Source: Sphaerosporella brunnea | Taxonomy: Eukaryota > Ascomycota > Pezizomycetes > Pezizales > Pyronemataceae | Assembly: GCA_008704415.1 (NCBI GenBank) | Contig: VXIS01000086.1 | Span: 1-64,000, forward strand | DNA length: 64,000 bases | Reading direction: 5' to 3' | Part shown: positions 1-10,711 of the stretch, piece after piece | How the letters are laid out: every line of letters begins with the position of its first letter | How positions within the stretch are numbered: position 1 is the stretch's first letter | Notes under the pieces: generated by a model | Told to the model about the DNA's origin: nothing | The model's database searches: none | What the model saw: only the letters and a program-made list of their open reading frames with translations | Program-made: the position numbers and the translations under genes

Positions 1-197
1 GCAACACAAAACAAGCAAGCAGACAAGGCTGCGCTCCGTCCACTTCATCAATCAGCCGTGAGAAAGAAACTCCAAATCCGCTGAAAACAAAAACAAAAAA
101 AAAGCCACAAAACGCCTGTAAAGAGGAACAATATCAACGAGAGGATGCGGGGAAGATTGTACAAAGAAGCCGCCGCTGCTGTAAGTAGGGAGACGGT

Positions 198-981
198 TTA
201 GGATTCCTCCTGAACCTTTCCCTCCCCTCGCCAGACCTTCTTCCATCGTTCCCACTGTCCCTGCCGCTGCTCTTTCACCACTCCAACAAACCCGCGCTCC
301 CGCAATTGTTCGAGTACAATCTTCATACCCTCCCTCGACCGCTGCAGTCCATCCCTCATCCGGGAGCGGCCCACAAGCTCGATACTACGCTGCACGCTTC
401 CAGCGCCCCAGCCTCCCAACCACCCTCGTTTCTCAGTCACCTCGGCACGGCGCCCGAACTTGCTCTCGAACCTAACGACCGTCTTCACATCTGTAGTGTC
501 GGGACCAGACGGCGCGTAAACCTGGTTTTCGACCACGCTCAAAACTCCGTCCCAGTCAAGATTTCGGTTCTCGGTCTTCAAGGTCTGGTTACGCGCATCG
601 ACGATCGACTTTTCGAGGATGTACGACTCTTTAATCTTCGGGATGAAGCGGGCAACCGAGGCGGGTAGTTTGCCACGTTTTAGGTGCAGTCGCGTGATGT
701 GGAGGGTGCCAGTTTCCGGATCGATCCGAGTCGAGAGCGTATCCGTCGAGACTACGTGGGTGGAATACGGGCTGTGATGAGGATGTACGTCAGAGGTGAT
801 GTTTTCGCCAAGGACAAATTGAAGGCCGGGGGAGGGCTACTTAGGATAGCGAAGGAAATAGGCGAGAGTTACGGCCGGCCACTGGTAACTGGTTTCGACC
901 GGAGTTAGCCATGGGATGGTGCTGGCAAGGCGGGTGGGAGCAGTACTCGTAACTGAAGGTGTTCTCGAAGAACTTCACCAT
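198..981 (-). CDS. PRELI/MSF1 (UPS) family mitochondrial lipid-transfer protein
   Basis: Predicted 218-residue protein in three exons (981-947, 888-841, 771-198 on the minus strand); both introns are GT-AG and the phases join. The N-terminus MVKFFENTFSYDY followed by LAYFLRYPNPYSTHV, then YILEKSIVDARNQT and NRNLDWDGVLSVVE, is the PRELI/MSF1 signature. Family members (yeast Ups1/Ups2/Ups3, human PRELID) carry phosphatidic acid or phosphatidylserine across the mitochondrial intermembrane space, usually with Mdm35 as partner. The start at 981 is chosen because family proteins begin at this ATG; upstream codons read into unrelated sequence. The C-terminal 40 residues are basic and charged (VRGxGKVQEES end) and outside the domain. 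Which UPS paralogue this is cannot be decided from the motifs. The next gene downstream on the same strand is also mitochondrial (MRF1), but each has its own promoter gap. Confidence 0.88.
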
Positions 982-1640
982 TGCGATCGGTATGCTTGTG
1001 GGGCGGTGTCGTGTGTTGTGTTCGGAGGTCACTTCACAGTTGCCGTCCGGCCGGGGGGATCACAGTTATTTGAACGTGTCTGCGCCAACCACACAACTGC
1101 AGCTGCTATCGAGAGATCGACCGTGGGATTGTGGTCAGGCAAACGAGAGGAGGAATTTCTTGCTTCGCAGCAAAGCAATCTGCCGCTTGTGTGGGGTGAC
1201 CAGGGTTGTGATTGACCGAGGCCAAGCAGTGGGGCAGCGGAAAGGGCACGATGTTCAACTGCAGCCTCGCAGGGGAATACTCTTTTGCGATCGAAATCTT
1301 CGATTGGCTGGCGTGGCGCAATGGCAGTTTTGAACATTTTGTGTTCGAGCACGTGCGTCGATTCAAGTGCCTCTTTTGCATCGGAAATCACTCGGCCAGA
1401 AAGTATCTCTGAAGAAACCGGAGATGCGGCTTCCCCGAGCGTGGCCTACCTCGTGTTGCCTGACAGCCGCCAATAGGGTTTCTACAGCACGCCGACAGAC
1501 ACGCAACATCGCAATATGTGCTATCAATGATGCACCTGCAGCTGGTTGAAGTAGAATAGGTACTCAACAATTCCAGCGCTGGGTATCGCAGCCCGAAACG
1601 GCACCCCCCTGTGAGAGACCGGTACAATGCCATCCCGACA
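982..1640. other. Intergenic: promoter of PRELI gene and 3' flank of MRF1
   Basis: 659 bases between two minus-strand genes. Open frames on both strands here are short and lack any recognisable domain; I see no RNA gene or repeat. It should contain the PRELI-gene promoter (right of 981) and the MRF1 transcript end (left of 1641). Confidence 0.6.
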
Positions 1641-3075
1641 TCAAATCCCGCAAACTCCATCCGCCAGCATCTCCACATCCACTCCCATCCTCCACTTTTT
1701 GACCTCCTCGATTAACTTGCCGAGTTCCTCCCCCTTCATGCATCCGGGAAGATCGTGCAAGCTAAAACCTGCTCGGTGATCCGTGACTCTGCTTTGCGAG
1801 TAGTTGTAGGTGCGCATCTTGTCACTCCTGCCAGCGCCGACCTTTGCCGCACCTCTCCTCATTGCGAGCTCCTCCGCTTCTCTCTCTTCCCGGCGCTTCT
1901 GCGCGATCCTACTCTTGAGAACCGCCAAACACTTTTCTCTGTTTTTGTGCTGACTTCGCGAGTCTTGGATTGCGGCCACGATGCCGGTGGGGATGTGAGT
2001 CATCCGCACAGCAGAATCGGTGGTGTTGACGTGTTGCCCACCGGCTCCACGCGCACGCATTATGTCGATCCGCACATCCTTCATGTCGATGACAGAATCA
2101 GGGTCTTCCTCTCCCTCAGCCAATTCCGCCGTCGGAAAAGATGGAAGAACCATCACTGTAGCAGTCGACGTGTGCACGCGGCCTTTTGTTTCGGTTGCGG
2201 GTATCCGCTGCACGCGGTGGACACCCGCTTCCAACCGCAACTCCCCGTATGCACCATCATGCGTGACCTCGAAAATTCCTTCCGTCAACCCGTCGCCAGT
2301 GTCGGTTTCTTGGTACGAAACAACCGATGTTTGCCACCCCTGGATGTCGCAATATCCCATATACATTCGCCAAAGATCCATGGCGAAAATCGCAGCCTCC
2401 GAACCTCCCGTTCCTGGCCTGATTTCCACGAGTGCGGGAAGGTGCGCAAAAGGATGAACCGGCACCAGAGCACGCTGAATATCCTGAGCGAGGGCCGAAA
2501 CAGTCTTGGTAGTGCTTTCGAAGTCTTCGTCGGCGAGGGCTCGCAGTTCAGGATCGAGTGATTTGTCGTTCAGCATGGTGACGAGCTCTTCGAGCTGCTC
2601 ATTTGCTTGCTCATATTCTTTGAGCGCGCGAGATACCGTGTTCAACTCGCCGACCCGTCGCGCAAGCTTGCCATCGAAGTTGTTTTGCAGTTGCTTATTG
2701 AGGTCATTGTGTTCCTCGCTCAGAGTCTTCGCTCTGCGATAGAGAGCAGGAGTGAGCGGTTCTGCTTGGAACACTAGTTTTGGGGTGTCAGTATCTTATT
2801 CTGACTCTTTGAACAACACAACACGAACCAGAGGTCTGAAAGCTTCTCGCAATCCAATTGAGCCGCGAAACAACACAGCGAAATCGGCTTACGTTGAGCC
2901 GTAGTATTGGCGTTTGGCGCAAGAACATGGTGAGAAAGGCATGTTCCGGAAAGACGCACGCGCGAAAATTTGGACTGCCCTGCCAAGGAACCCTAAATCT
3001 GAGGTTGCACAAACTCGGCAGCTGCGCACTGCGCTTGTTGGCGTTGATGCGGACAGAGACTTATACGGCCGGCAT
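1641..3075 (-). CDS. MRF1: Mitochondrial peptide chain release factor 1
   Basis: Class I release factor acting on the mitochondrial ribosome at UAA/UAG. The main exon (2773-1641) holds the whole catalytic body: PCRF domain with ALVEIRPGTGGSEAAIFA, then RARGAGGQHVNTTDSAVR with the universal GGQ tripeptide, and the basic C-terminal domain ending in YNYSQSRVTDHR. The preceding intron is 2892-2774 (GTAAGC...CTAG) and joins in frame to an exon 2992-2893 that carries LSGTCLSHHVLAPNANTTAQ, suited to a mitochondrial presequence. That exon contains no ATG in frame; the most economical start is a three-codon exon at 3075-3067 (ATG CCG GCC, donor GTATAAGT, acceptor ATTTAG), giving about 413 residues, close to family length. 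Everything from 2773 down is secure; the first two exons are inference. Confidence 0.85.
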
Positions 3076-3971
3076 TTAGAACCAAAAAATGCGAGAGGGC
3101 GAGACTGGTGATTTGCACCTCAATAATTCCTCTTCGAGTAAGTTTTAGCCACTTGCTGCACTTGTATTTTTTGGTTCTAGATGCCCTGAGAACTCTGTAT
3201 AGCCATTCAACGCAGGTGGTCTTGCATGCATAATGCATAATGCATAGCCGCTGGCCACCCTATGCTATCGCATAAATCCGACTCTGGAAAGGAATATCGA
3301 CTATTATTGCGTCGAGTGATATCCTATGTTCCAAAGACACACCGGGATCCTCCAGAACCACCAATTCCAACACCCTACCCCCCCCGGCTCCTTCAGAAAA
3401 AAGAGCTGTTATGTACAACTTCCGGCGCAGACGACGGACCGGCAGCTCTGAGCTACGCGTAAATTTCGTTACTCGGCCTGGCTATGCGGGGCACGGTTCC
3501 GGAAGCAGCTGAGTTGTCATCTCACTCCTTCATTCCTGGACTTGTTGTGCACAAATCTTTCCGGGTTGTCCGTTGAGTGTCAAAGACGAAGCATGGATGA
3601 AAAGCTGTATGTGATTGTTGCGTCAGGGTGGGCCTGTTTACCTCGCGGGGATGTGTTTTCTACAGTGAATTTAGATAGGGGGGGGGGGGGCTGTATATCA
3701 GTGTTGTCAGTAGCCAGCACAAACAGCCCGGCCGGCTGTTTGATCAGCCCAAGTCGTAGCCCACGCAGCCGACCCACAGCCGGCCCACAGCCCGGCTGAT
3801 AGAGCGAGTGATCAACAGTGATGCCGTCGTGGGGAGGGCGCAAGGGCCTTTGTTAGCATTCTGCGAAAATGATGTGTTTTTACCCCCCTACGTCTTTCCA
3901 TCACCTTCGCATCGAAGCCGTCGGGGACCAGAGTTCGAGCTGTCAAAATAGTAGTCAAGATACTGGATAAG
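3076..3971. other. Intergenic, no gene seen
   Basis: Promoter side of MRF1 followed by low-information sequence. Visible features are a run of about twelve G at 3678-3690 and a short GC-rich inverted motif around AGCCCGGCCGGCT (3726-3740). No coding region supported. Confidence 0.5.
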
Positions 3972-4274
3972 ATGAGTCACAGTGTGAACTCCCAACCGGG
4001 CCGATTGATGTCTCCTTCTGTTGAACCCCCTGCTGTTCCTGGTATCGCCGGGGAGATGATAGATACCCCAAGGGGAAGGCGAAGCTTGAAGCGCGGACTG
4101 AATCCTGTGACCGGGACTCCTACTGAGGGACGAGGCTCAAAAAAGCGGCAGCTGACCTCCCACATCTATTTGTATGGGGTCAAGTTTCAGCGTGATGGAC
4201 AAGATGGTGGTGCAGTGAGTGTAAAGGTCCAGACCCGGAGGTGCGAGAATATAGAATCAGCGGATGCTCAATAG
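3972..4274 (+). CDS. Possible small hypothetical protein (100 residues)
   Basis: An ATG-initiated frame of 100 codons. The product is polar and basic in the middle, with TPRGRRSLKRG and a GSKKRQ stretch, the kind of composition seen in disordered nuclear proteins, but no domain is recognisable and no intron or promoter signal supports it. The frame sits in a gene-poor stretch between MRF1 and PRP24. It could equally be a chance open frame; listed only because start, length and composition are better than for neighbouring frames. Confidence 0.2.
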   Translation: MSHSVNSQPGRLMSPSVEPPAVPGIAGEMIDTPRGRRSLKRGLNPVTGTPTEGRGSKKRQLTSHIYLYGVKFQRDGQDGGAVSVKVQTRRCENIESADAQ

Positions 4275-7120
4275 ACAAAGCAAGCCTACATCCGCTCACA
4301 TGTCATCGCGTCGGCAAGAATGGCCATACTGGAGCGGAGACAGCGGGTCATGTTGGTAAGAATGAGCAACTCCGACTCGATCTTCGACAATCCAAGCGCG
4401 CATTGTGCGATTGGATAGCATGTGCGCATGATAGCTTCTCCCATGTAGAACACGAAAAATTTCGGAAATTCTGCAGTCTCCATCGATGATTTGCTTCCAA
4501 CGCACAATACAGTTCACAAGTGATAAAGCCCGTTTTCAAGAGCATAGTCTGCTAGTCACCGACGCAGTCTTCTGTAATCATAAAGAAACACCTCATTGAG
4601 TGTTTGTACGGTCATTGGCGGTAATACCGAGTGATTATGTATGTTGCCTCATGTGGACCCTCGAATGCTGATATCTTAGCTTGGAGAAGTGGAGTGGTGA
4701 TGGTGATACCGGACTGAGCTGTGGACATTCACCGGTGCCACCCTCCTTGATCTGAGAGTAAGAATGTGTGAGTGTGTTGGATGTTAGAAATCCTGACAAT
4801 TACACACCACACAGGTCGACCACTGAGCTGAATTCGTATCATGGTAATTAATGGTTCAATTCATACCCTGAACTCGGTTTAAAAAGTTCAGCTCCGGTTC
4901 AGCTGGCCTTCGACGCACAGAAACACATCTTGCCTGCAGCTGCGAACAAAGTTCTATGTATGTCATGGTCGCATGCGGTCGAATACGGACAGTACGATTC
5001 AAACAAAAATGCGAACAGATGCGTCCGAGTGATCGGTGTCAACGCGTAAAGTACCCCGCCGCCTTCGCCACTCAGCACAAACGCGTATTATCTCGGGTAA
5101 GAGATACCCCCATAAATTGCATTTTTTGAATATTTTCTCAGAATGGCAACTGATGGACCATATCTGGTAGTTTTAGGCTTGTCAAGGAGGGTTTTTGTTT
5201 GTCCAATATCCTTTTAGAGAAATTCACTGCCCTATAAGACAACCTTTTGTCACCAACCAAAGCTGGGGGGGATCTCTTACCTGAGATAATACGGTATTTC
5301 AACAAATCAAATCACTTGCCCTTGGTAGACGACGAAAAAAAAGTAGTGTTTGGGGGATCTCCCGGCACCCATGCTTTTCGATTGACGTCGTTGATCATCA
5401 GATTATCTATCCAGATCTTGTAGATCGCAATGGTTTTGGGGGGGGGGGGGAAGAAGAACCGGCATCTCGGAGACCAGTAACTCACTCGGCTCGCTCTCGC
5501 CGGCTTTGTGTAAAGGCTTGTTTCACGCAACATTAGATGCCCATTTGACCGACCAGAACAGGTGGATTTTCTTGAATCTTTGGACTGGTGAGAGCAGCGG
5601 CAGAGGCAATACCCTCCCCACCGTATTTCGAGTTGCCTGGGTGAGGCGGTGCGGCCAGAAAGGCTGAACTGAACATCGAATTGGTGATGCTGACAGAACG
5701 AGAGCCGAGAGCCGTAAGAAGAAAGATGTCCGAGACAAACCGTGCGAATCGCCGACCCTGCAATCTGCAGGGTCTTTTTTTTTTTTCTTTACTGAATGCA
5801 CATGATGACCAGTGATCCCCGCAAATCCATTTTTTGTTTGATGAAGAAAAGACCCATCTGGCCGCCCCCTCGCCCAACTCAACCCAAAGCGCTATATGAA
5901 CATATGCTTATCGCGAAAAAGAGCCTCCGGCTGTGTTGTTTGCGGACGGAGCTGCAGGATTGAGTGTCCTCGACGATCCGAAGGGTCCGGAAAAAAAAAA
6001 AAAAAAACACCAGAACCGCAGTCGATGGTAGCAACAGTTGCAAGGTAATATAAAAGCACAGCCGAGATAGTGGATGAGTCTTATCAGGGAGAAAAGTTAC
6101 TTTTTTTTTTTTTTTTTTCTCATGTTCCGAGGGATTCGTGTTGTTTTCATGTGTCCTTTTCTGGGTGGGTCTGGGCCGGTGCGGTTTGGCGCTCGCTACG
6201 GTGACATCAGCCGGCAGGAAGGAAGCCTTCTAGACCATCCCGAAAGGGGGCTGGTCGGCGGCCTCGTGAGATGGCATGGCTGGGCTTGACGGGCATGGCA
6301 AGTGAAGTGAGAGAGAGCGAAGAGAGAGAGATAGAGATTCTCGACGCTGATCATCATCTTCTTTGCTGGACCGGCCAGACTGAAAACTGGAACACCTTGG
6401 AGAGGGACGGATAGGCCAGCTCACCAGCACACCCACCCTGCACCCAACGTCCTCCTCTGCCACCGCCTCTCTTCCTCCTCCCCAATTACCTATTCCAACA
6501 TTCCCCCCATCCTCTCAGCGTGCTTTGTTGTGTAGTAGTTACTCGCTCTTTCTGTCTGCTGTCTGCGGTCTCGCAATCGCATCACATAGAATCCCACTCT
6601 TCCCCCATCCCCCATCACATACCTAATCTATCCAACCCGTCCGTCTTTCCTCCAATCGCATCCAAATTAACCCGCAAACACAACCCCCCCCCCCTCTTCG
6701 AAACTTACCGATCGGCTTCTCGTCCCTCCCATCCTGCCATCACCACAGCAACAACAACAACAACAACCCGGCTGATCATCCGCCGCCGGCACCACACGCA
6801 CCGTCGCGCCAGATTTCCGTTTTGTCGCTTGGAGTTGTTTTCTCTGCTTTCTTCCAGCAGCAGAGACCCATACAATACCCACGGCCGCCAGCAGCCCAAC
6901 TACCTAGAGCACAGTGCGGACGCGGTGTCCAACGAATCAGCTCTTGTCGCTTCACGGAGTAGTCCAACGAAGGTTTGGTGAAAGGCACACACACAACACA
7001 CCACACCACACCACACCACACACGCACACGCATACATTATCCGCTCACACAAGTTGTTGAAGTTAGCTATTCGACCGTCACGACAAAACCAAAACAAAAG
7101 AAAATTCTTAAACGCAAAAG
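4275..7120. other. Gene-poor stretch and PRP24 leader
   Basis: No credible gene. The interval holds a small TIR element at 5083-5294 and several homopolymer runs (G run near 5440, A run near 5990, T run near 6100). The final 600 bases are strongly CT-rich, then CA-rich (CACAC-type repeats at 6986-7030), and lead into the PRP24 start, so they are likely its promoter and 5' UTR. Confidence 0.55.
5083..5294. mobile_element. MITE-like element with about 28-bp terminal inverted repeats
   Basis: The left end reads CGTATTATCTCGGGTAAGAG and the right end, reverse complemented, CGTATTATCTCAGGTAAGAG; both arms continue into a C-rich/G-rich stretch. Length is about 212 bp with no coding capacity. The right end is followed by TA (5295-5296); the left TA appears mutated. 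The outermost bases match the ends of the TA-flanked element at 31570-31812 (CCGTATTA...), so the two are probably ends recognised by the same kind of transposase. Confidence 0.65.
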
Positions 7121-10100
7121 ATGGATATCAGCTCGCTATTATCCCCCTCCGACGAGCTGTCGCCTGCGAACGTCGCTCCTTCACCGCGCTCGAGGCCCTC
7201 CGTCGACAGCTCGAACTCGGTCTCCTCGGTCGCGAGCACTGCTGCTCCCCCACCCCCTACATCCCTCGACGGTAGCCGACGACGCTCCTCCGCACACACC
7301 TCCGACGGTGAAAACCACACGGAACGAAGTGGGCCGGAACGTGCTGACTTGCCGATCGATGACACGGCGGCGGGTGGTGGTGCCAGCGAAGGCGTGGAAC
7401 CGTTGACGGAGGAAGACTACCAAGAGATCCAAAGAGTGCTCGAGACGGTTGCGACCCATCCGTACCAATATTCGGAACACGTGAAGTGTATTGGGTTGTT
7501 GCGCCGTGCGTTTCTTACATCACGAGGCGACCGAAAACCGTTGCTGAAGGAGCTCCGGGAGGCTAGAGATCAGATGATTTCGATATTCCCCATGACCGAG
7601 AATATGTGGCTGGAGTGGATCGAGGATGAACGCAGCGAGGCCGACAGTTTGGTGGAGCGGTGGAAGGTCATGGAGCTATGCACACGAGCTGTGACGGATC
7701 AGGTGGCAAGTGTGAAGCTCTTCAAGGCGTATGGAGAGTTTGTAGAGGCGCAACAGGTCTTTGCGGCAAATGGTGGCAACGGAACAATGGGTGAGGAAGA
7801 GCTGAACGGGTTTAAGGACGTCTTTCAGTATGAAGTAGTGGTGGATACGTACCGGCAAGGCGCCGAGGCTACGATCAACGACATTGCCAATAGTCACTTG
7901 CTTTGGGACAAGTACCGGGACCTCGTGGTGCAGGATATGGCGAAAGCCCCGACTGCCGAAAAACTGGAGCGCGTGTACGAAATGTACCGGAACCGTTTAA
8001 AGGTGCCGCATGCTACCATTTCCCACACCTTCGCCTCATTCAGTCAGTTTGTCACTCAGTACGATAATGCAAACTACGAGAAGATCATGTTGAGCTACAA
8101 CAAGCTATATTCGGCAGCCTTCGTCAAGAACTCGGAGCGTGAGAGGTTCGAACTGCCTCTCAAACGCGAAGTCGAATCGAGTACAACGCCGGGTCCCGAA
8201 GAATGGCGTATCTGGTCGGAGTACCTTGCTTGGGAAACTTCGCAGCCCAAGAAGAAGCTCGACGAGAAGCTGGCTACCGCTCTGTACGAGCGATGCCTAC
8301 TCCGGTTTGGTGAGCAGGCCAAAGTGTGGGAGGACTATGTGTATTTCCTTATGGAGAAGGTACCCCACTCGATGGCCAAGGTCATTTCGGTACTCAAACG
8401 TGCGACAAGACATTGCCCGTGGTCTGGAGCACTATGGGCGCAGTACATCATTGCGCTAGAGAAGGGCTTCAAGCCGTTCGAGGAGGTTGCGCATGCAAAG
8501 CACAAGGCCACCAAGACCGAACTTCTGGACCTTGCTGGGCCGGGGGAGGTGCTCGCGGTCAACATCGCGTGGTGCGGATTCCTCAAGAGGAGGGCATTCG
8601 AACAAGAATCTCAAGAGGAGGATCTGGACATGGCAGAAATGGGTATCAGCGAGGCTGTGACCGAGGTCGAGAACGGCAAATTTCAGGATCCCGACTATCG
8701 GTTACACCGCATCCAAATCAACTTCTATACGGCGGGGAAGAAATTTGACCGTGCTCGCTCTATCTGGCAGGAATTGAGCAAGTCCAAGGGAACGTCGTAC
8801 GAGTTCTGGCAGAGATATTACTTCTGGGAATTTACCAATGGAAGCAAGGAAGCTGCTGCCCACATCTTGAAGCGTGCTCTCACGGTTAAAACGCTGGATT
8901 GGCCTGAGAAGATTTTGGAAATCTGGAGGACGCATGTCGAGGATTTCGGTAACCCTACCGACGTGGAGACGATGATGGTAAAATATCGTCGTTTCTCTCT
9001 GGAGATTGCGGAGAGGCGAGAGAAGGAAGCCCAGGAACGGGAGCAGTTGCAGGCGCACGAGCCAACTGTCGCCGCGGAGCCTGCTCTGGAAGAACAGCAT
9101 AAAGTGCAGGGTAACGGAAAGCGCCGACGAAGCGAGGCCGGAGAAGAGACACAACCTTCACCAAAGAAGGCCAAGTCGGCGGATGAACCGGCTGCAGCCG
9201 CGCCCCCTGCTCCATCCGTTGCACTGGCCAACCAAGCACCGCCAACGGCCGAGCAGACAGCCAAGAGGGACCGTGAGAACTGCACCATCATCGCGAAGAA
9301 CCTTCCACCGAACTATCCCGAAGTGAAAGTTCGCCAATTTTTCCGCGAGTGCGGTACGATCAACAGCTTGAAGATTGTCAACGAGAAAAATGGAAACTCT
9401 GCTACGGCTACAGTCGAGTTTGACTCCCGAGAGGGCGTGTTGTCGGCTCAAACCCGGACGATGAAGATGATTGATGGTCATCAGATTGAGATTCAGGTTG
9501 GCACGGGGTCTACGCTTTATGTGACGAATTTCCCACCGGTGGCCGATGAGACTTACATCCGCGATCTCTTCAAATCGGTAGGTTCAAGTTCATTCATCTC
9601 GCTTGCTCGGAATGCTGACGGTATTGACCAGTTTGGTGAAATAGTTGATATACGCTTTCCCAGTTTGAGATACGACCAGCGCCGCCGGTTCTGCTACGTT
9701 CAATTTTCCTCCGCAGAAGGAGCACAGGCGGCGACAAGTTTAGACGGTAAGCAGCTCGGGGAGAAGGAAACTTTGGTAGTGAAAATTTCGGCACCCAACC
9801 AGAAGACGGAGCGAACAAGTGCGACTGCCGACGGACGAGAGGTCTACATTCGAAATATTGATTTCCAGGCCAAGGAGAGCGATTTGCGGGACATCTTTGG
9901 CAAGTACGGAAAGATCGAGAAGATTCGTCTGCCTCCTGGGCCGAAGAAGGGTATGCACAAGGGATTCGGTTTCATCGTCTTCGAGTCGAAGGAGGATGCA
10001 GATGCTAGTTTGAAGGAAACCGGAACCAAGCTGAAGTCGAGGGATCTGGATGTTAGCATTGCACAGGTAAATCCTACGAAGCTCAAGCCTGGAAATGCGA

Positions 10101-10711
10101 TCAATACTGCCCGGTCGACGACGCCAGCTGGCGATCAGGCAAATGGTGACAGAGTGTCGCCAGAAGCCGATGCCGACGAAGCGTCGGCCCGGCCTCCTAG
10201 CTTCGAACAGATCAAGAAGAAGACGCTTGGTATCATGAACCTTGCCGATACCGTCAACGACACCCGCCTCCGCACCCTTTTTGAGCCGTTTGGTCCTCTC
10301 AGAAAGTTGACCCTCCGACCCGATCATCAGGGGGCCATTGTCGAATACGAAAACGTCGCCGATGCCGGCAAAGCTACTCTGGCCATGGAAGGCAAGGAGC
10401 TCGACGGAATGAAGATTCAAATCGGGCAGATGGAAGACTTGATGAAACAGAAGCCGATTACCAAGGTCACCAAGGGGTTCCAGAAGAAGCCAGCACCTGC
10501 ACTTATCCCCACGAGTGTGCGGACTGCCGCCTCAGCCGGGAGAGGGGGGCGTGGCGGTGGCCGGAAGCGCGGATTGGGATTCGTGGGAGCGATGTCAAAG
10601 AAGGATTCGACGACTGCCGATGTAGAGATGAGCAACGCTGATGGACATGCGGACCAGAAGAAGGGCAAGAGTAATGAGGAGTTCAAGAAACTGTATCTTG
10701 CCGAGCGGTAG
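7121..10711 (+). CDS. PRP24: U4/U6 snRNA-annealing splicing factor Prp24 (SART3-like)
   Basis: Nuclear RNA-binding protein that anneals U4 and U6 snRNAs when snRNPs are recycled. The N-terminal two-thirds (about residues 100-640) is a HAT-repeat helical array, e.g. MWLEWIEDE, ILEIWRTHVEDFG. A Lys/Arg/Glu-rich linker with a nuclear-localisation-type GKRRRSE follows. RRM domains start near residues 718 (CTIIAKNLPP), 797 (LYVTNFPP), 888 (VYIRNIDF) and a fourth degenerate one near 1014 (LGIMNLADTV), numbered after intron removal for the last two. The C-terminal NEEFKKLYLAER is the Lsm-ring-contacting tail typical of Prp24/SART3. The reading frame is open throughout, but 9578-9631 is an intron splitting RRM2; the mature protein should be 1178 residues, not 1196. 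The start is the first ATG after a long CT/CA-rich leader. Confidence 0.95.
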   Translation: MDISSLLSPSDELSPANVAPSPRSRPSVDSSNSVSSVASTAAPPPPTSLDGSRRRSSAHTSDGENHTERSGPERADLPIDDTAAGGGASEGVEPLTEEDYQEIQRVLETVATHPYQYSEHVKCIGLLRRAFLTSRGDRKPLLKELREARDQMISIFPMTENMWLEWIEDERSEADSLVERWKVMELCTRAVTDQVASVKLFKAYGEFVEAQQVFAANGGNGTMGEEELNGFKDVFQYEVVVDTYRQGAEATINDIANSHLLWDKYRDLVVQDMAKAPTAEKLERVYEMYRNRLKVPHATISHTFASFSQFVTQYDNANYEKIMLSYNKLYSAAFVKNSERERFELPLKREVESSTTPGPEEWRIWSEYLAWETSQPKKKLDEKLATALYERCLLRFGEQAKVWEDYVYFLMEKVPHSMAKVISVLKRATRHCPWSGALWAQYIIALEKGFKPFEEVAHAKHKATKTELLDLAGPGEVLAVNIAWCGFLKRRAFEQESQEEDLDMAEMGISEAVTEVENGKFQDPDYRLHRIQINFYTAGKKFDRARSIWQELSKSKGTSYEFWQRYYFWEFTNGSKEAAAHILKRALTVKTLDWPEKILEIWRTHVEDFGNPTDVETMMVKYRRFSLEIAERREKEAQEREQLQAHEPTVAAEPALEEQHKVQGNGKRRRSEAGEETQPSPKKAKSADEPAAAAPPAPSVALANQAPPTAEQTAKRDRENCTIIAKNLPPNYPEVKVRQFFRECGTINSLKIVNEKNGNSATATVEFDSREGVLSAQTRTMKMIDGHQIEIQVGTGSTLYVTNFPPVADETYIRDLFKSVGSSSFISLARNADGIDQFGEIVDIRFPSLRYDQRRRFCYVQFSSAEGAQAATSLDGKQLGEKETLVVKISAPNQKTERTSATADGREVYIRNIDFQAKESDLRDIFGKYGKIEKIRLPPGPKKGMHKGFGFIVFESKEDADASLKETGTKLKSRDLDVSIAQVNPTKLKPGNAINTARSTTPAGDQANGDRVSPEADADEASARPPSFEQIKKKTLGIMNLADTVNDTRLRTLFEPFGPLRKLTLRPDHQGAIVEYENVADAGKATLAMEGKELDGMKIQIGQMEDLMKQKPITKVTKGFQKKPAPALIPTSVRTAASAGRGGRGGGRKRGLGFVGAMSKKDSTTADVEMSNADGHADQKKGKSNEEFKKLYLAER
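9578..9631 (+). other. In-frame 54-nt intron within PRP24 RRM2
   Basis: Donor GTAGGT, branch-like GCTGAC about 15 nt before the acceptor, acceptor GACCAG. Length is a multiple of three and contains no stop, so translation through it inserts 18 residues (VGSSSF...GIDQ) in the middle of RRM2. Removing it gives RDLFKSFGEIVDIRF, the normal RRM helix-1 to strand-2 join. Confidence 0.9.

Noticed and set aside
1755..2561. 268-codon frame on the plus strand
   Set aside because: Lies wholly antisense to the conserved MRF1 body, whose GGQ and other motifs fix the coding strand.
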